Assembly (NCBI RefSeq): GCF_016862215.1
Contig: NZ_BOMN01000007.1
Span: 1 to 41,794, forward strand
DNA from: Winogradskya humida
Lineage (GTDB): Bacteria; Actinomycetota; Actinomycetes; Mycobacteriales; Micromonosporaceae
Direction of reading: 5' to 3'
Length of the DNA: 41,794 bases
Positions 10,172-18,362 of this stretch are shown here, in pieces. Position numbers and translations under genes: made by a program. Position 1 is the stretch's first letter. Every line of letters starts with the position of its first letter. The notes beneath the pieces were generated by a model that saw nothing but the letters and a program-made list of their open reading frames with translations, was not told the DNA's origin and searched no databases.

Positions 10172-10312
10172 ACGCGCGTCACTCCCCCAAGCGCGTTACA
10201 CCCACAAGCGCGCGTTACTCAATGAGTGCCCGCCACTCCCCAAGTGGGCGTCACTCTTTGAGTACGCGTCACTCCCTAGGCGCACGCTATGTGCGCGGCA
10301 CTCCCTAAGTAC
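10172..10312. repeat. Degenerate 16-17 bp repeat, about 8 units
   Basis: A CGCGTCACTCCCYAAG-like unit recurs with drift (GCGTCACTC, GCGTTACTC, CCGCCACTCCCCAAG, GCGGCACTCCCTAAG). Confidence 0.7.
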
Positions 10313-10481
10313 ATCGGGACGCCCACCCATGGCATCGACCTTCAGCCTCGCGGCATGGGCGCGAGACCCGCCCCACCTCGCGACATCTGGCATGAGGCCC
10401 ACCGACGCCCTTGGTGGCGTGAGGAGCCGCCGCCCTCGTGGCAGGCGCATGCGGCCCGCCCACCTCGTCGCGGTGGCACGC

Positions 10482-10850
10482 CATGACGCTCCGTCCACCT
10501 CGCGGCAGGCGGATCAAGCCCGCCCACTCGCGGCGGCGGCACAGCATGAGGTTCACCCTCAACTTGCGGCAGGTGCATCAAGCCCACCCACATCGCGGCA
10601 GCGGCAGCGGCAGCGGCAGCGGCAGCGGCAGCGGCAGCGGCAGCGGCATGAGGTTCGCCCCCACCTCACGGCAGGTGCATCAAGCCCACCCACATCGCGG
10701 CAACGGCACAGCATGAGGTTCGCCCCCACCTCACGGCAGGCGCATCAAGCCCACCCACCTCAAGGCAGCGGCAGCAGCAGCGGCATAAGGTTCGCCCCCA
10801 CCTCACGGCAGGCGCATCACGCAGGCCGACCTCACGGCAGGCGCATTAGC
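10482..10850. repeat. About 63-72 bp repeat, five copies
   Basis: Copies begin at about 10482, 10545, 10647, 10712 and 10784. Each starts CATGA(C/G)G..., passes through CACCTCRCGGCAGG and ends ATCAAGCCCACCCAC plus a short GGCAGC tail. Copy length differs mainly by expansion or contraction of the GGCAGC tail. Confidence 0.85.
10597..10648. repeat. (GGCAGC)n microsatellite
   Basis: An uninterrupted hexanucleotide run of about 8.7 units sits within one copy of the larger repeat. The other copies carry only 1-3 units, so this looks like local slippage. Confidence 0.95.
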
Positions 10851-10927
10851 CACCCACACGGCGGTGGCACAAGCACGAGGTCCGCAAGCTGACGGGCCTC
10901 AGGCGGCCCCAGGCGGGGCTGGGAGGG

Positions 10928-11293
10928 TCAGTTGGTGGCGGCGGCGGAGGTTATGTCGAGGAGGCCGGTGAGGAGGACCAGGGCGGCGGGGACGAGGCGG
11001 TAGTAGACCCAGGTGCCGCGGCGGTCGCTGTCGACCAGGCCTGCTTCGCGGAGGACTTTGAGGTGGTGGGAGATCGTGGGGCCGGTGAGTTTGAAGGAGC
11101 CGGTCAGGTCGCAGACGCAGACCTCTCCGCCGCCGGCGGAGGCGATCATGGAGAGGAGCCGGAGCCGGACGGGGTCGCCCAGAGCCTTGAACATCGGGGC
11201 GAAGGCGCTTGCCTGGTCGGCTTCGAGCGGGCGGCGAACCACCGGTGCCCAGGCCGCCGACAGCGATGTCATCTCGATGGAAGTGCTTGGCAT
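10928..11293 (-). CDS. ArsR/SmtB-family metalloregulator
   Basis: A 121-residue winged-helix repressor. It has FKALGDPVRLRLLSMIASA, then EVCVCDLTGSFKLTGPTISHHLKVLREAGLV (recognition helix), then DRRGTWVYYRLVP. The CVCDL sequence is the ArsR As(III)/Sb(III)-type Cys-x-Cys sensor site in the alpha-3 helix. This predicts thiol binding of arsenite or a soft metal. The ATG at 11291-11293 (MPSTSIEMT) is chosen, with GGGTGGG upstream; an in-frame start at 11314 is possible. No arsenic resistance or metal-transport gene is adjacent in the window, so the target is unknown. Inverted repeats lie directly upstream. Confidence 0.9.
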   Translation of the reverse strand: MPSTSIEMTSLSAAWAPVVRRPLEADQASAFAPMFKALGDPVRLRLLSMIASAGGGEVCVCDLTGSFKLTGPTISHHLKVLREAGLVDSDRRGTWVYYRLVPAALVLLTGLLDITSAAATN

Positions 11294-11301
11294 CAGCCCA
11301 C

Positions 11302-11336
11302 CCTTGCAGAGCAAGGCAAATCGTTCTCACAAGAAC
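11302..11336. promoter_or_regulatory. Two inverted repeats upstream of arsR (candidate operator)
   Basis: CCTTGC-N3-GCAAGG (11302-11316) starts 8 nt before the arsR start codon. GTTCT-N4-AGAAC (11323-11336) follows 6 nt further upstream. ArsR proteins usually bind imperfect palindromes over their own promoter, so these are natural autoregulation sites. That assignment is inference. Confidence 0.5.
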
Positions 11337-11840
11337 CTGACAATTCGCTGCGCACCGCGAGATTACTGATGCGTAGCGCCAGAATGCATTATCGAGAAAC
11401 GCATCCGGCATCCGCGCAGCCGTCGCCAGCGGACCAAGAAGTCCGAGGTGGAGGCGGGTGCGGCGGCCGGAAATGGATATTGCGGCGGGTCGGTTGAATC
11501 AAGAAAAAAAGATCGTCGTATGTGCCCGAAGTCCCACCAGACGAACCTCCGTCAGCCCGGGGGTCCACTGGGGAACGTGATCAACCTGCTCGAGGGCTTT
11601 CCCCGGTCTGTGCTGATACCGGACGTGCCGCGGGTCCCCGTCCGGCGCTGTTCGAGGACCGCCATGGATCGGGCGCCGCGGCTGGGGAGTACTTGACAGC
11701 AGATCGCTCCGAGCCGCGACCTCGCAGCTCGGAGCGACCCGAGGCAAACCCGCGGCTCGGAGCGACCCGAAGTGACCCGCAGCCTGGAGCGATCCGAGGC
11801 AGGCCCGAGGCTCGGAGCGACCCGGGGTGAGCGGGGTGGG
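11337..11840. other. Non-coding spacer between polA and arsR
   Basis: No gene is supported. The stretch from 11340 to 11520 is less GC-rich than its surroundings and probably holds the arsR promoter. From 11727 it is a tandem repeat reaching almost to the polA stop. Confidence 0.6.
11727..11826. repeat. 27-28 bp tandem repeat, 3.6 units
   Basis: Units start at 11727, 11755, 11782 and 11810, each opening GCTCGGAGCGACCCGA (or GCCTGGAGCGATCCGA). The array ends 15 bp from the polA stop codon. Confidence 0.92.
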
Positions 11841-14534
11841 TCAGTGGTCGGCGCCGTTCCAGTCCTTGCCCAGGCCGACCGAGACCTCCAGGGGGACGGA
11901 GAGGGGGTAGGCGGCGCCCATTTCCTGGCGGACGAGGGCCTCGAGGGGTTCGCGTTCGCCGGGGGCGACGTCGAAGACGAGTTCGTCGTGGACCTGGAGG
12001 AGCATGCGGCTTTCGAGGCCCGCCTCGCGGATGGCGCGGTCGACGTGGAGCATGGCGAGTTTGATGATGTCGGCGGCGGAGCCCTGGATGGGGGCGTTGA
12101 GGGCCATGCGTTCGGCCATTTCGCGGCGTTGGCGGTTGTCGCTGCTCAGGTCGGGGAGGTAGCGGCGGCGGCCGAGGATGGTGGCTGTGTAGCCGTCCTG
12201 GACTGCTCGGCGGACTACTGCTTGGAGGTAGTCGCGGACGCCACCGAAGCGTTCGAAGTATTCGTTCATCAGGCCACGGGCTTCTTCCGTGGTGATGGTG
12301 AGCTGGTTGGAGAGGCCGAACGCGCTCAGACCGTACGCAAGGCCGTAGTTCATTGCCTTGATCTTGCGGCGCTGGTCGGGGACGACCTCTTCGACCGGGA
12401 CGTGGAAGACCGAGGAGGCCGTGGCGGCGTGGAAGTCGGCGCCGGAGTTGAAGGCCGCGATGAGGGCCTCGTCGCCGGAGAGGTGGGCCATGATGCGCAT
12501 CTCGATCTGGCTGTAGTCGGCGGTGAGCAGCGACTCGTAACCGTTGCCGACGACGAAGGCGCGGCGGATGCGGCGGCCCTCCTCGGTGCGGATCGGGATG
12601 TTCTGCAGGTTGGGGTCGGTCGAGGAGAGCCGGCCCGTGGCCGCCACGGTCTGGTAGAACGTGGTGTGGATGCGGCCGTCGTCGGAGACCGATTTGAGCA
12701 GGCCGTCCACCGTGGATTTGAGTTTTGCCACATCGCGGTGGCGCAGCAGGTGGGTCAGCAGCGGGTCGCCGGTCTGGGCGTGCAGGCTCTGCAGGGCGTC
12801 GGCGTCGGTGGTGTAGCCGGACTTGATCTTCTTGGTCTTGGGCAGGTCGCGCTCGACGAAGAGGATCTCCTGCAGCTGCTTGGGCGAGCCGAGGTTGAAC
12901 TCGCGCCCGACCACCTCGTGCGCGGCCTGCTGGGCTAGTTTCACCTCGGCGGCGAAGCTGGACTCGAGCTCGTGCAGGTAGTCGATGTCGGCGGCGATGC
13001 CGATGCGCTCCATCTCGCCGAGCACGACCTCGAGGGGCTGCTCGACCTCGGCGAGGATGCGCTGGGAGGCGCCGTCGTCGCGGGAGAGCTCCTCGGTGAT
13101 GGTGTCGGCGAGGTCGAGGGTGGCGCGGGCGCGGAGCATGACGTTCTGCTCGGCGGAGTCCTCCTCGCCGGGCGGGTCGAGCAGGGTGAGCTGGCCGTTG
13201 TCGGGGGCGTCGACGCGCAGCTCGCGTTTGAGGTAGCGCAGGGCCAGGTCGGTCAGGTCGTAGGCCCGCTGGTCGGGTTTGGCCAGGTAGGCGGCGAGGG
13301 CGGTGTCGACCCGCACGCCCTGCAGGGTCCACCCGTGCGACTGGAACGCCAGCATGGCGGGCTTGGCGTCGTGGATGACCTTCGGCCGGGCGGGGTCGGC
13401 GAGCCAGGCGGCGACCGCGCCCTCGTCGGTCTCGTCGAGCTCCGCGGGGTCGAACCAGGCGGCCGGGCCGTCGCCGGTGGCGACCGCGATGCCGCTGAGC
13501 GAGCCGGTGCCACGCCCGAAGGTGCCGGTGACCGCGACCCCGACCGGGGCGCTCCCGGCGTGCTGGGTGAGCCAGCCGGTGACCTCGCCGGCGCGCAGGA
13601 CGGTGCCTGCCAGGTCGAAGCCGGACTCGGCCTCGGGCTCGACGGCCTCGAGATATGAGTAGAGGCGCTCGCGCAGCACCCGGAACTCGAGCGCGTCGAA
13701 GACCTGGTGCACCGCCTCGCGGTCCCAGCCCTGCCACTTCACGTCCTGCGGGCCGACGGGCAGCTCCAGGTCGCAGACGAGCTTGTTGAGGTCGTAGTTG
13801 CGCATGACCTGCGACAGGTGGGCGCGCAGGCTGTCGCCGACCTTGCCCTTGATCTCGTCGACGCGGGCGATGACGCCGTCGAGGCCGCCGTACTGATTGA
13901 TCCATTTCGCGGCGGTCTTGTCGCCGACGCCCGGCACACCCAGCAGGTTGTCGCTGGAGTCGCCGACCAGCGCGGCCTTGTCGCGGTAGCGGTTCGGGGG
14001 GACGCCGTATTTCGTCTCGATGGCCTCGGGCGTCATCCGCCAGACCTCGGACACGCCGCGCACCGGGTAGAGGATGGTGACCTTCTCGCCGGAGAGCTGG
14101 AACGAGTCGCGGTCGCCGGTCGAGACGATGACGTCGAAACCCTGCTCGAGGGCCTGGGTGGTCAGCGTGCCGATGATGTCGTCGGCCTCGTAACCGGGCT
14201 TCTCGACCACCTGGATGCGCAGTGCCTCCAGTACCTCCTTGATCAGGCTGACCTGGCCGAGGAAGGGCTTGGGGGTCTCCGACCGGCCCGCTTTGTATTC
14301 CGGGAACAGCTCGGTGCGGAACGTCTGCCGGGCCACGTCGAAGGCGACCACGATGTGGGTCGGCTTCTCGTCGCGAAGCATGTTGATCAGCATCGAGGTG
14401 AATCCGAACACTGCGTTCGTCGCCTGACCCGTCTGGGTGGAGAAATTCTCCACGGGCAGGGCGAAATAGGCTCGGTAGGCCAGCGAGTGGCCGTCGAGCA
14501 GCAGCAAGCGGGGGGTCTGGGCGTCGTCGCTCAC
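11841..14534 (-). CDS. polA: DNA polymerase I
   Basis: A gap-filling and Okazaki-processing polymerase. The 897-residue protein has three parts. The first is a 5'-3' nuclease (1 to about 300; YEADDIIGTL, STGDRDSFQL, GDSSDNLLGVPGVGDKTA). The second is a vestigial 3'-5' exonuclease fold (about 320-510) that lacks the usual DxE and YxxxD metal ligands, as in other actinobacterial enzymes. The third is a polymerase domain with motif A DYSQIEMR (near 673), motif B RRKIKAMNYGLAYG (O-helix, Tyr near 730 where E. coli has Phe762) and motif C QVHDELVFD (near 847-855). The GTG at 14532-14534 gives MSDDAQTPRLLLLDGHSLAYRAYF. It lies 8 nt after a -10 box, so the transcript is likely leaderless. Confidence 0.97.
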   Translation of the reverse strand: MSDDAQTPRLLLLDGHSLAYRAYFALPVENFSTQTGQATNAVFGFTSMLINMLRDEKPTHIVVAFDVARQTFRTELFPEYKAGRSETPKPFLGQVSLIKEVLEALRIQVVEKPGYEADDIIGTLTTQALEQGFDVIVSTGDRDSFQLSGEKVTILYPVRGVSEVWRMTPEAIETKYGVPPNRYRDKAALVGDSSDNLLGVPGVGDKTAAKWINQYGGLDGVIARVDEIKGKVGDSLRAHLSQVMRNYDLNKLVCDLELPVGPQDVKWQGWDREAVHQVFDALEFRVLRERLYSYLEAVEPEAESGFDLAGTVLRAGEVTGWLTQHAGSAPVGVAVTGTFGRGTGSLSGIAVATGDGPAAWFDPAELDETDEGAVAAWLADPARPKVIHDAKPAMLAFQSHGWTLQGVRVDTALAAYLAKPDQRAYDLTDLALRYLKRELRVDAPDNGQLTLLDPPGEEDSAEQNVMLRARATLDLADTITEELSRDDGASQRILAEVEQPLEVVLGEMERIGIAADIDYLHELESSFAAEVKLAQQAAHEVVGREFNLGSPKQLQEILFVERDLPKTKKIKSGYTTDADALQSLHAQTGDPLLTHLLRHRDVAKLKSTVDGLLKSVSDDGRIHTTFYQTVAATGRLSSTDPNLQNIPIRTEEGRRIRRAFVVGNGYESLLTADYSQIEMRIMAHLSGDEALIAAFNSGADFHAATASSVFHVPVEEVVPDQRRKIKAMNYGLAYGLSAFGLSNQLTITTEEARGLMNEYFERFGGVRDYLQAVVRRAVQDGYTATILGRRRYLPDLSSDNRQRREMAERMALNAPIQGSAADIIKLAMLHVDRAIREAGLESRMLLQVHDELVFDVAPGEREPLEALVRQEMGAAYPLSVPLEVSVGLGKDWNGADH

Positions 14535-14542
14535 GTCGGTGA

Positions 14543-14565
14543 ACTCTAGTCGGGGGGTACGACAT
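14543..14565 (-). promoter_or_regulatory. Putative PafBC/RecA-NDp-type DNA-damage promoter of polA
   Basis: On the minus strand ATGTCGTAC (14557-14565), 8 nt (CCCCCGAC), TAGAGT (14543-14548). It shares TGTCGTACCCCC and the 8-nt spacer with the uvrB promoter and fits the TGTCR-N11-TANNNT core of the RecA-independent damage promoter. It starts 10 bp beyond the liv operon terminator, so polA has its own promoter. Confidence 0.7.
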
Positions 14566-14574
14566 CAATAAGCA

Positions 14575-14606
14575 ACAGGGCGTCCCCCCACCGGGGAACG
14601 CCCTGT
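14575..14606 (-). terminator. Terminator of the liv operon
   Basis: ACAGGGCGT (14575-14583) pairs with ACGCCCTGT (14598-14606), 9 bp. The stem is extended inward by CCC/GGG pairs after one C-A mismatch. It lies 13 nt past the livF stop and insulates polA. Confidence 0.8.
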
Positions 14607-14619
14607 CGATGAAGCGAAA

Positions 14620-15330
14620 TCAGGCGACGCCGAGGTAGGCCTCTTTGACCGCCGGGTCCGTGAGCAGGTCCTGCCCGGTGCCGGCCTTGACGATGGCACC
14701 GGTCTCGAGCACGTAGCCGCGGTGGGCCCGCGACAGCGCCTGCTGGGCGTTCTGCTCCACCAGCAGCACCGTGGTGCCCTGCTGGTTGATCTCCGTGATG
14801 ATGTCGAAGATCTGCTGGATGATCATGGGTGCGAGACCCATCGACGGCTCGTCCAGCAGCAGCAGCTTGGGCCGGCTCATCAGCGCCCGGCCGACCGCGA
14901 GCATCTGCTGCTCGCCGCCGGACAGGGTGCCGGCGGCCTGCTTGGCCCGCTCCAGCAGACGCGGGAACAGGCCGAACACCCGCTCCAGGTCGGCGGCGAT
15001 ACCGGCGCTGTCACGCCGGGTGTACGCCCCCATGTCCAGGTTCTCCCGCACGGTCATACCCGGGAAGACGCCCCGGCCCTCGGGCGACTGACAGATGCCC
15101 TTGATGACCCGCAGGTCGGCGCGGAGCGTGGAGATGTCCTCGCCGTTAAAAACGATCTTGCCCGACGCCAGCGGGTTCAGCCCCGAGACGGCGCGCATCG
15201 TGGAGGTCTTGCCGGCGCCGTTCGCGCCGATCAGCGCCACGATCTCGCCCTCTTCGACCTGCAGGCTGATGCCGTGCAGGGCTTCGATGCGGCCGTATTT
15301 GAGCGTGACGTCCTGCAGCTCAAGCAGCAT
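14620..15330 (-). CDS. livF: Branched-chain amino acid type ABC transporter ATP-binding protein LivF
   Basis: The second ATPase of a HAAT-family importer. The 236-residue protein has Walker A GANGAGKT, Q-loop GICQSPEGRGVFPGMTV, signature LSGGEQQ, Walker B LLLLDEP and switch His replaced by LVEQN. The LVEQN form is characteristic of LivF. The ATG at 15328-15330 overlaps the end of livG by 11 nt, which implies translational coupling. It is the last gene of the operon and is followed by a hairpin terminator. Confidence 0.95.
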   Translation of the reverse strand: MLLELQDVTLKYGRIEALHGISLQVEEGEIVALIGANGAGKTSTMRAVSGLNPLASGKIVFNGEDISTLRADLRVIKGICQSPEGRGVFPGMTVRENLDMGAYTRRDSAGIAADLERVFGLFPRLLERAKQAAGTLSGGEQQMLAVGRALMSRPKLLLLDEPSMGLAPMIIQQIFDIITEINQQGTTVLLVEQNAQQALSRAHRGYVLETGAIVKAGTGQDLLTDPAVKEAYLGVA

Positions 15331-16213
15331 CAGCGGACTCCCCCAGGTAGGCGGCGATCACCTTCGGGTTGTCCCGGATCTCGGCCGGGGTGCCCTCGGC
15401 GATCTTCTTGCCGAACTCCAGCACCACGATCCGGTCCGTGACTCCCATGACCAGCCGCATGTCGTGCTCGATCAGCAGCACGGTGTAACCCATGTCGCGG
15501 ATCTTGCGGATCAGCTGGTTGAGCTGCTCCTTCTCGGCGGGGTTGAAGCCGGCGGCCGGCTCGTCGAGACAGAGCAGCTTGGGCTCGGTCGCGAGCGCCC
15601 GCGCGATCTCCAGGCGCCGCTGGTCGCCGTAGGGCAGGTTGCGGGCCAGCTCGTTGGCGCGGTGCTCGATGCCGACGAGACGCAGCAGCTCGAGCGACTT
15701 GCGCTCACCCGCCCGCTCCTCCAGCGTGTGCCGGGAAAGACCGAAGATCTTCGCACTCGTACGCGCGACCTGCTGCCACGTGCGCACCAGCCCGTTCGAC
15801 GAGTCCACCCGCGGCAGCTCCTCGGGCTTGACCTTCACCCGGTAGAGCCGGAAGAGCGCGCCGAGCACGCTCGTGTAGTGCCGCGAGTCGGTGCCGACCA
15901 TGACGTTCTCGATGGCCGACATCTCGGGGAAGAGCCGGATGTTCTGGAACGTCCGGGCCACCCCCATCCGGTTGATCTCGTGCGGCTTCTTGCCCGTGAT
16001 CTTCTTGTCGTCGAAGAGCACGCCGCCCGACGTGGGCTTGTAGACGCCGGTCATGACGTTGAAGCAGGTCGTCTTGCCGGCACCGTTGGGGCCGATCAGC
16101 CCGAGGATCTCGCCCTTGTAGAGGCTGAAGCTGACGTCGTTGAGCGCCACCACACCACCGAAGCGCAGCGTGACGTGATCGACGTCGAGAAGAACTTCGC
16201 GTTCGTCAGGCAC
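15320..16213 (-). CDS. livG: Branched-chain amino acid type ABC transporter ATP-binding protein LivG
   Basis: A 297-residue ATPase with Walker A GPNGAGKTT, the LivG-specific RTFQNIRLFPEMSAIENVMVG segment, signature region LPYGDQRRLEIARAL (the LivG variant of LSGGQ), Walker B LLCLDEP and LLIEHDM. An insertion of about 25 residues between the Q-loop and signature (RVKVKPEELPRVDSSNGLVRTW) makes it longer than E. coli LivG. The GTG at 16211-16213 is chosen because GGAGGT lies 9 nt upstream and the product MPDEREVLLDVDHVTLRFGG is family-like. It overlaps livM by 8 nt (GTGCCTGA). Confidence 0.95.
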   Translation of the reverse strand: MPDEREVLLDVDHVTLRFGGVVALNDVSFSLYKGEILGLIGPNGAGKTTCFNVMTGVYKPTSGGVLFDDKKITGKKPHEINRMGVARTFQNIRLFPEMSAIENVMVGTDSRHYTSVLGALFRLYRVKVKPEELPRVDSSNGLVRTWQQVARTSAKIFGLSRHTLEERAGERKSLELLRLVGIEHRANELARNLPYGDQRRLEIARALATEPKLLCLDEPAAGFNPAEKEQLNQLIRKIRDMGYTVLLIEHDMRLVMGVTDRIVVLEFGKKIAEGTPAEIRDNPKVIAAYLGESADAA

Positions 16214-17357
16214 CGACGGCCACCTCCTCCTGACGGTCCTTGAGCTCACGGGCGCGCCGCTTGCTCGGCAGCAGGCCCTGCGGGCGCAGGAGCATGACGA
16301 GCACCAGCGCCAGGCCGAAGACGAGGAACCGGTATTCCGAGAAGTCCCGGAACCGCTCCGGCAGGTACGCCAGCAGCACCGCACCGAGCGCCGCACCAGC
16401 CATGTTGCCAGATCCGCCGACAACCACCATCGCCACGAACAGGATGGAGAGGTTGGCGTTGAACTGGTTGGGCTCGATGAAGCCCTGCCGGCTGGCGAAC
16501 AGGAAGCCGGAGAGGCCACCGAGCGCCGCACCGATGGCGAAGGCCCACATCTTGAACTTGAACGGGTTGACGCCCATCACCGCCGCGGCATCCTCGTCCT
16601 CGCGGACCGCCAGCCAGGAGCGGCCGACCCGGCTGTTCTCCAGCCGGCGGACGAGGAAGACGACGAGCAGCACGATGGAGAGCGCCAGCCAGTACCACGG
16701 CTTCGCGTCGATGAGACCGAAGATGTGGTTGTCGGCCGAGGGCGCGCCCTGCGGACCGGGGATGGAGGCGATACCCGCGGGGCCACCCGACCAGTTGGTC
16801 GAGTTGCGGATCACGATGCGGATGATCTCGCCGAAGCCGAGCGTCACGATGGCGAGGTAGTCACCGCGCAGCCGCAGCGTCGGCCAGCCGAGGATGACAC
16901 CCGAGATCATCGCCAGGGCGATGGCGATCGGGATGCAGATCGCCCAGGTGATCGCCCACTCCGGGGCCAGGTCGAACTTGTCCTGCAGCGACTTGACGAC
17001 CGGCGACTGCGTGGAGCCGAAGATCGCGACGGCGTAGGCGCCGATCGCGAAGAAGCCCACGTAGCCGAGGTCGAGCAGGCCCGCCAGGCCGATGACGACG
17101 TTGAGGCCGAGTGCGATCAGCACGTAGACCGCGCAGGTGAAGAGCACACCCGCCCAGTTGTTGCCGCCCTCGATCGAGTCGGTCCGCAGCCAGGTCAGAC
17201 CGGGAACGCCGAGCAGCGGCAGGTAGTAGAGGAACGCGACGAAGGCCAGGAAGCCGATGCCGCGCTGCCATTTCGGCAGGCCACGCCACCGGTTGCCGAC
17301 GCCGGCGAAGAAGTTGCTGACGCCGGAGAGGCGTCCTTCGTTCGGGGTCTCGGTCAT
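16206..17357 (-). CDS. livM: Branched-chain amino acid type ABC transporter permease LivM
   Basis: A 383-residue integral membrane permease with about 9-10 helices. Family landmarks are ALGLNVVIGLAGLLDLGYVGFFAIGAYAVAI, LRLRGDYLAIVTLGFGEIIRI, the EAA-type cytoplasmic loop GRSWLAVREDEDAAAVMGVNPFKFKMWAFAIGAALGGLSG, and GGSGNMAGAALGAVLL. The ATG at 17355-17357 has GGAGGG 7 nt upstream and overlaps the livH stop by 4 nt (ATGA). It pairs with LivH to form the channel. Confidence 0.95.
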   Translation of the reverse strand: MTETPNEGRLSGVSNFFAGVGNRWRGLPKWQRGIGFLAFVAFLYYLPLLGVPGLTWLRTDSIEGGNNWAGVLFTCAVYVLIALGLNVVIGLAGLLDLGYVGFFAIGAYAVAIFGSTQSPVVKSLQDKFDLAPEWAITWAICIPIAIALAMISGVILGWPTLRLRGDYLAIVTLGFGEIIRIVIRNSTNWSGGPAGIASIPGPQGAPSADNHIFGLIDAKPWYWLALSIVLLVVFLVRRLENSRVGRSWLAVREDEDAAAVMGVNPFKFKMWAFAIGAALGGLSGFLFASRQGFIEPNQFNANLSILFVAMVVVGGSGNMAGAALGAVLLAYLPERFRDFSEYRFLVFGLALVLVMLLRPQGLLPSKRRARELKDRQEEVAVGA

Positions 17358-18295
17358 GCGCGTGCCCTCCCCAAAGACTCTCCGAGCAGGCCGGTGGGGC
17401 GGAACAGCAGCACCACGACCAGCACGACGAACGCGGCGACGTCCTCCCAGTTGGACTGGGTGAGGGTGGCGGCGTAGACCTCGACGACGCCGAGGAGCAG
17501 ACCGCCGAGGAGCGCGCCGCGCAGGTTGCCGATACCGCCCAGGACCGCGGCGGTGAAGGCCTTGAGGCCCAGCAGGAAGCCTACGTTGAAGCGGGTGTTG
17601 CCGTACCGCACCGAGTAGAGCAGTGCGGCGGCGCCCGCGAGCAGGCCACCGAGCAGGAAGATCAGCATGATGACGCGGTCTTTGTTGACGCCCATGAGCG
17701 CCGCCGCGTCGGGGTTCTGTGCCACCGCCCGCACGCCCCGGCCGTAGCGGGTGCGGTTGATGAACTGGTCCAGCGCGAACATCATCACAAGAGCCGCGAC
17801 GATGGTGATGAGCTGGGTGTTGGTGACCTCGGTGCCGAAGATGGTGAAGGCCACCTTCTGCTTGATCAGCGTCGGCATGCCCACCACGAGCCGGCCCTGC
17901 CAGATGCCGAACGTCTCGGAGAGCACCATGGAGATGCCGATCGCGGTGATCAGGAAGATCAGCGGTGGTGCGTTGAGCTGGCGCAACCGTCTGTAGGCCA
18001 CGCGTTCCACCGCGACCGCGGTGGCACCCGAGGCCAAGGCTCCGCCCAGCAATCCCGCGGCAAGCAGCAGCAGCGTCATTGCCACGCCCTGCGTGCCGTC
18101 TGCGCCCAGCAGGTTCCACACCCCGAGAACGGCGAAAGTGCCGATCATGAAGACCTCGGAGTGGGCAAAGTTGATCAGCTTCAGTACGCCGTAGACCAGG
18201 GTGTATCCGAGCGCGACGAGGGCGTAGATAGAGCCCTTCGCCAAACCGTCCACCGTGTGCTGGCCCAGGTGCCCGAAGAGTTCATCGAAGTTCAC
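17354..18295 (-). CDS. livH: Branched-chain amino acid type ABC transporter permease LivH
   Basis: A 313-residue permease with about 8 helices. It has GLAKGSIYALVALGYTLVYGVLKLINFAHSEVFMIG near the N-terminus, the cytoplasmic loop INRTRYGRGVRAVAQNPDAAALMGVNKDRVI (ATPase contact), and KAFTAAVLGGIGNLRGALLGGLLLGVVE. The GTG at 18293-18295 has AAGGGG 6 nt upstream. It is separated from livK by a 67-nt gap holding a stable hairpin. Confidence 0.95.
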   Translation of the reverse strand: MNFDELFGHLGQHTVDGLAKGSIYALVALGYTLVYGVLKLINFAHSEVFMIGTFAVLGVWNLLGADGTQGVAMTLLLLAAGLLGGALASGATAVAVERVAYRRLRQLNAPPLIFLITAIGISMVLSETFGIWQGRLVVGMPTLIKQKVAFTIFGTEVTNTQLITIVAALVMMFALDQFINRTRYGRGVRAVAQNPDAAALMGVNKDRVIMLIFLLGGLLAGAAALLYSVRYGNTRFNVGFLLGLKAFTAAVLGGIGNLRGALLGGLLLGVVEVYAATLTQSNWEDVAAFVVLVVVLLFRPTGLLGESLGRARA

Positions 18296-18316
18296 GAAAT
18301 CCCCTTTTTGCACCAG

Positions 18317-18348
18317 ACGCGGCCGGAGGCATCCGCCTCCGGCCGCGT
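18317..18348 (-). terminator. Intercistronic hairpin between livK and livH (attenuator or mRNA-stabilising)
   Basis: A perfect 14-bp GC stem, ACGCGGCCGGAGGC (18317-18330) / GCCTCCGGCCGCGT (18335-18348), closes a 4-nt loop. It has no U tract on the minus strand. Such hairpins between a binding-protein gene and its permease genes usually set differential expression. Confidence 0.75.
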
Positions 18349-18362
18349 CACAGAACCGCGTA

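Larger units (their letters stand above)
9916..10927. other. One-kilobase repeat-dense non-coding region
   Basis: No gene is supported between DUF3140 and arsR. Frames are open in several registers on both strands at once, giving His/Arg/Pro/Ala-rich low complexity. The region is built from three different tandem-repeat types, listed separately. Confidence 0.75.

Noticed and set aside
9877..10892. Several open frames on both strands after DUF3140
   Set aside because: All are translations of tandem repeats with His/Arg/Pro bias, overlapping each other in multiple frames.
11323..11336. GTTCT-N4-AGAAC as a LexA box
   Set aside because: The actinobacterial LexA core is GAAC-N4-GTTC. This repeat has the opposite order of half-sites.
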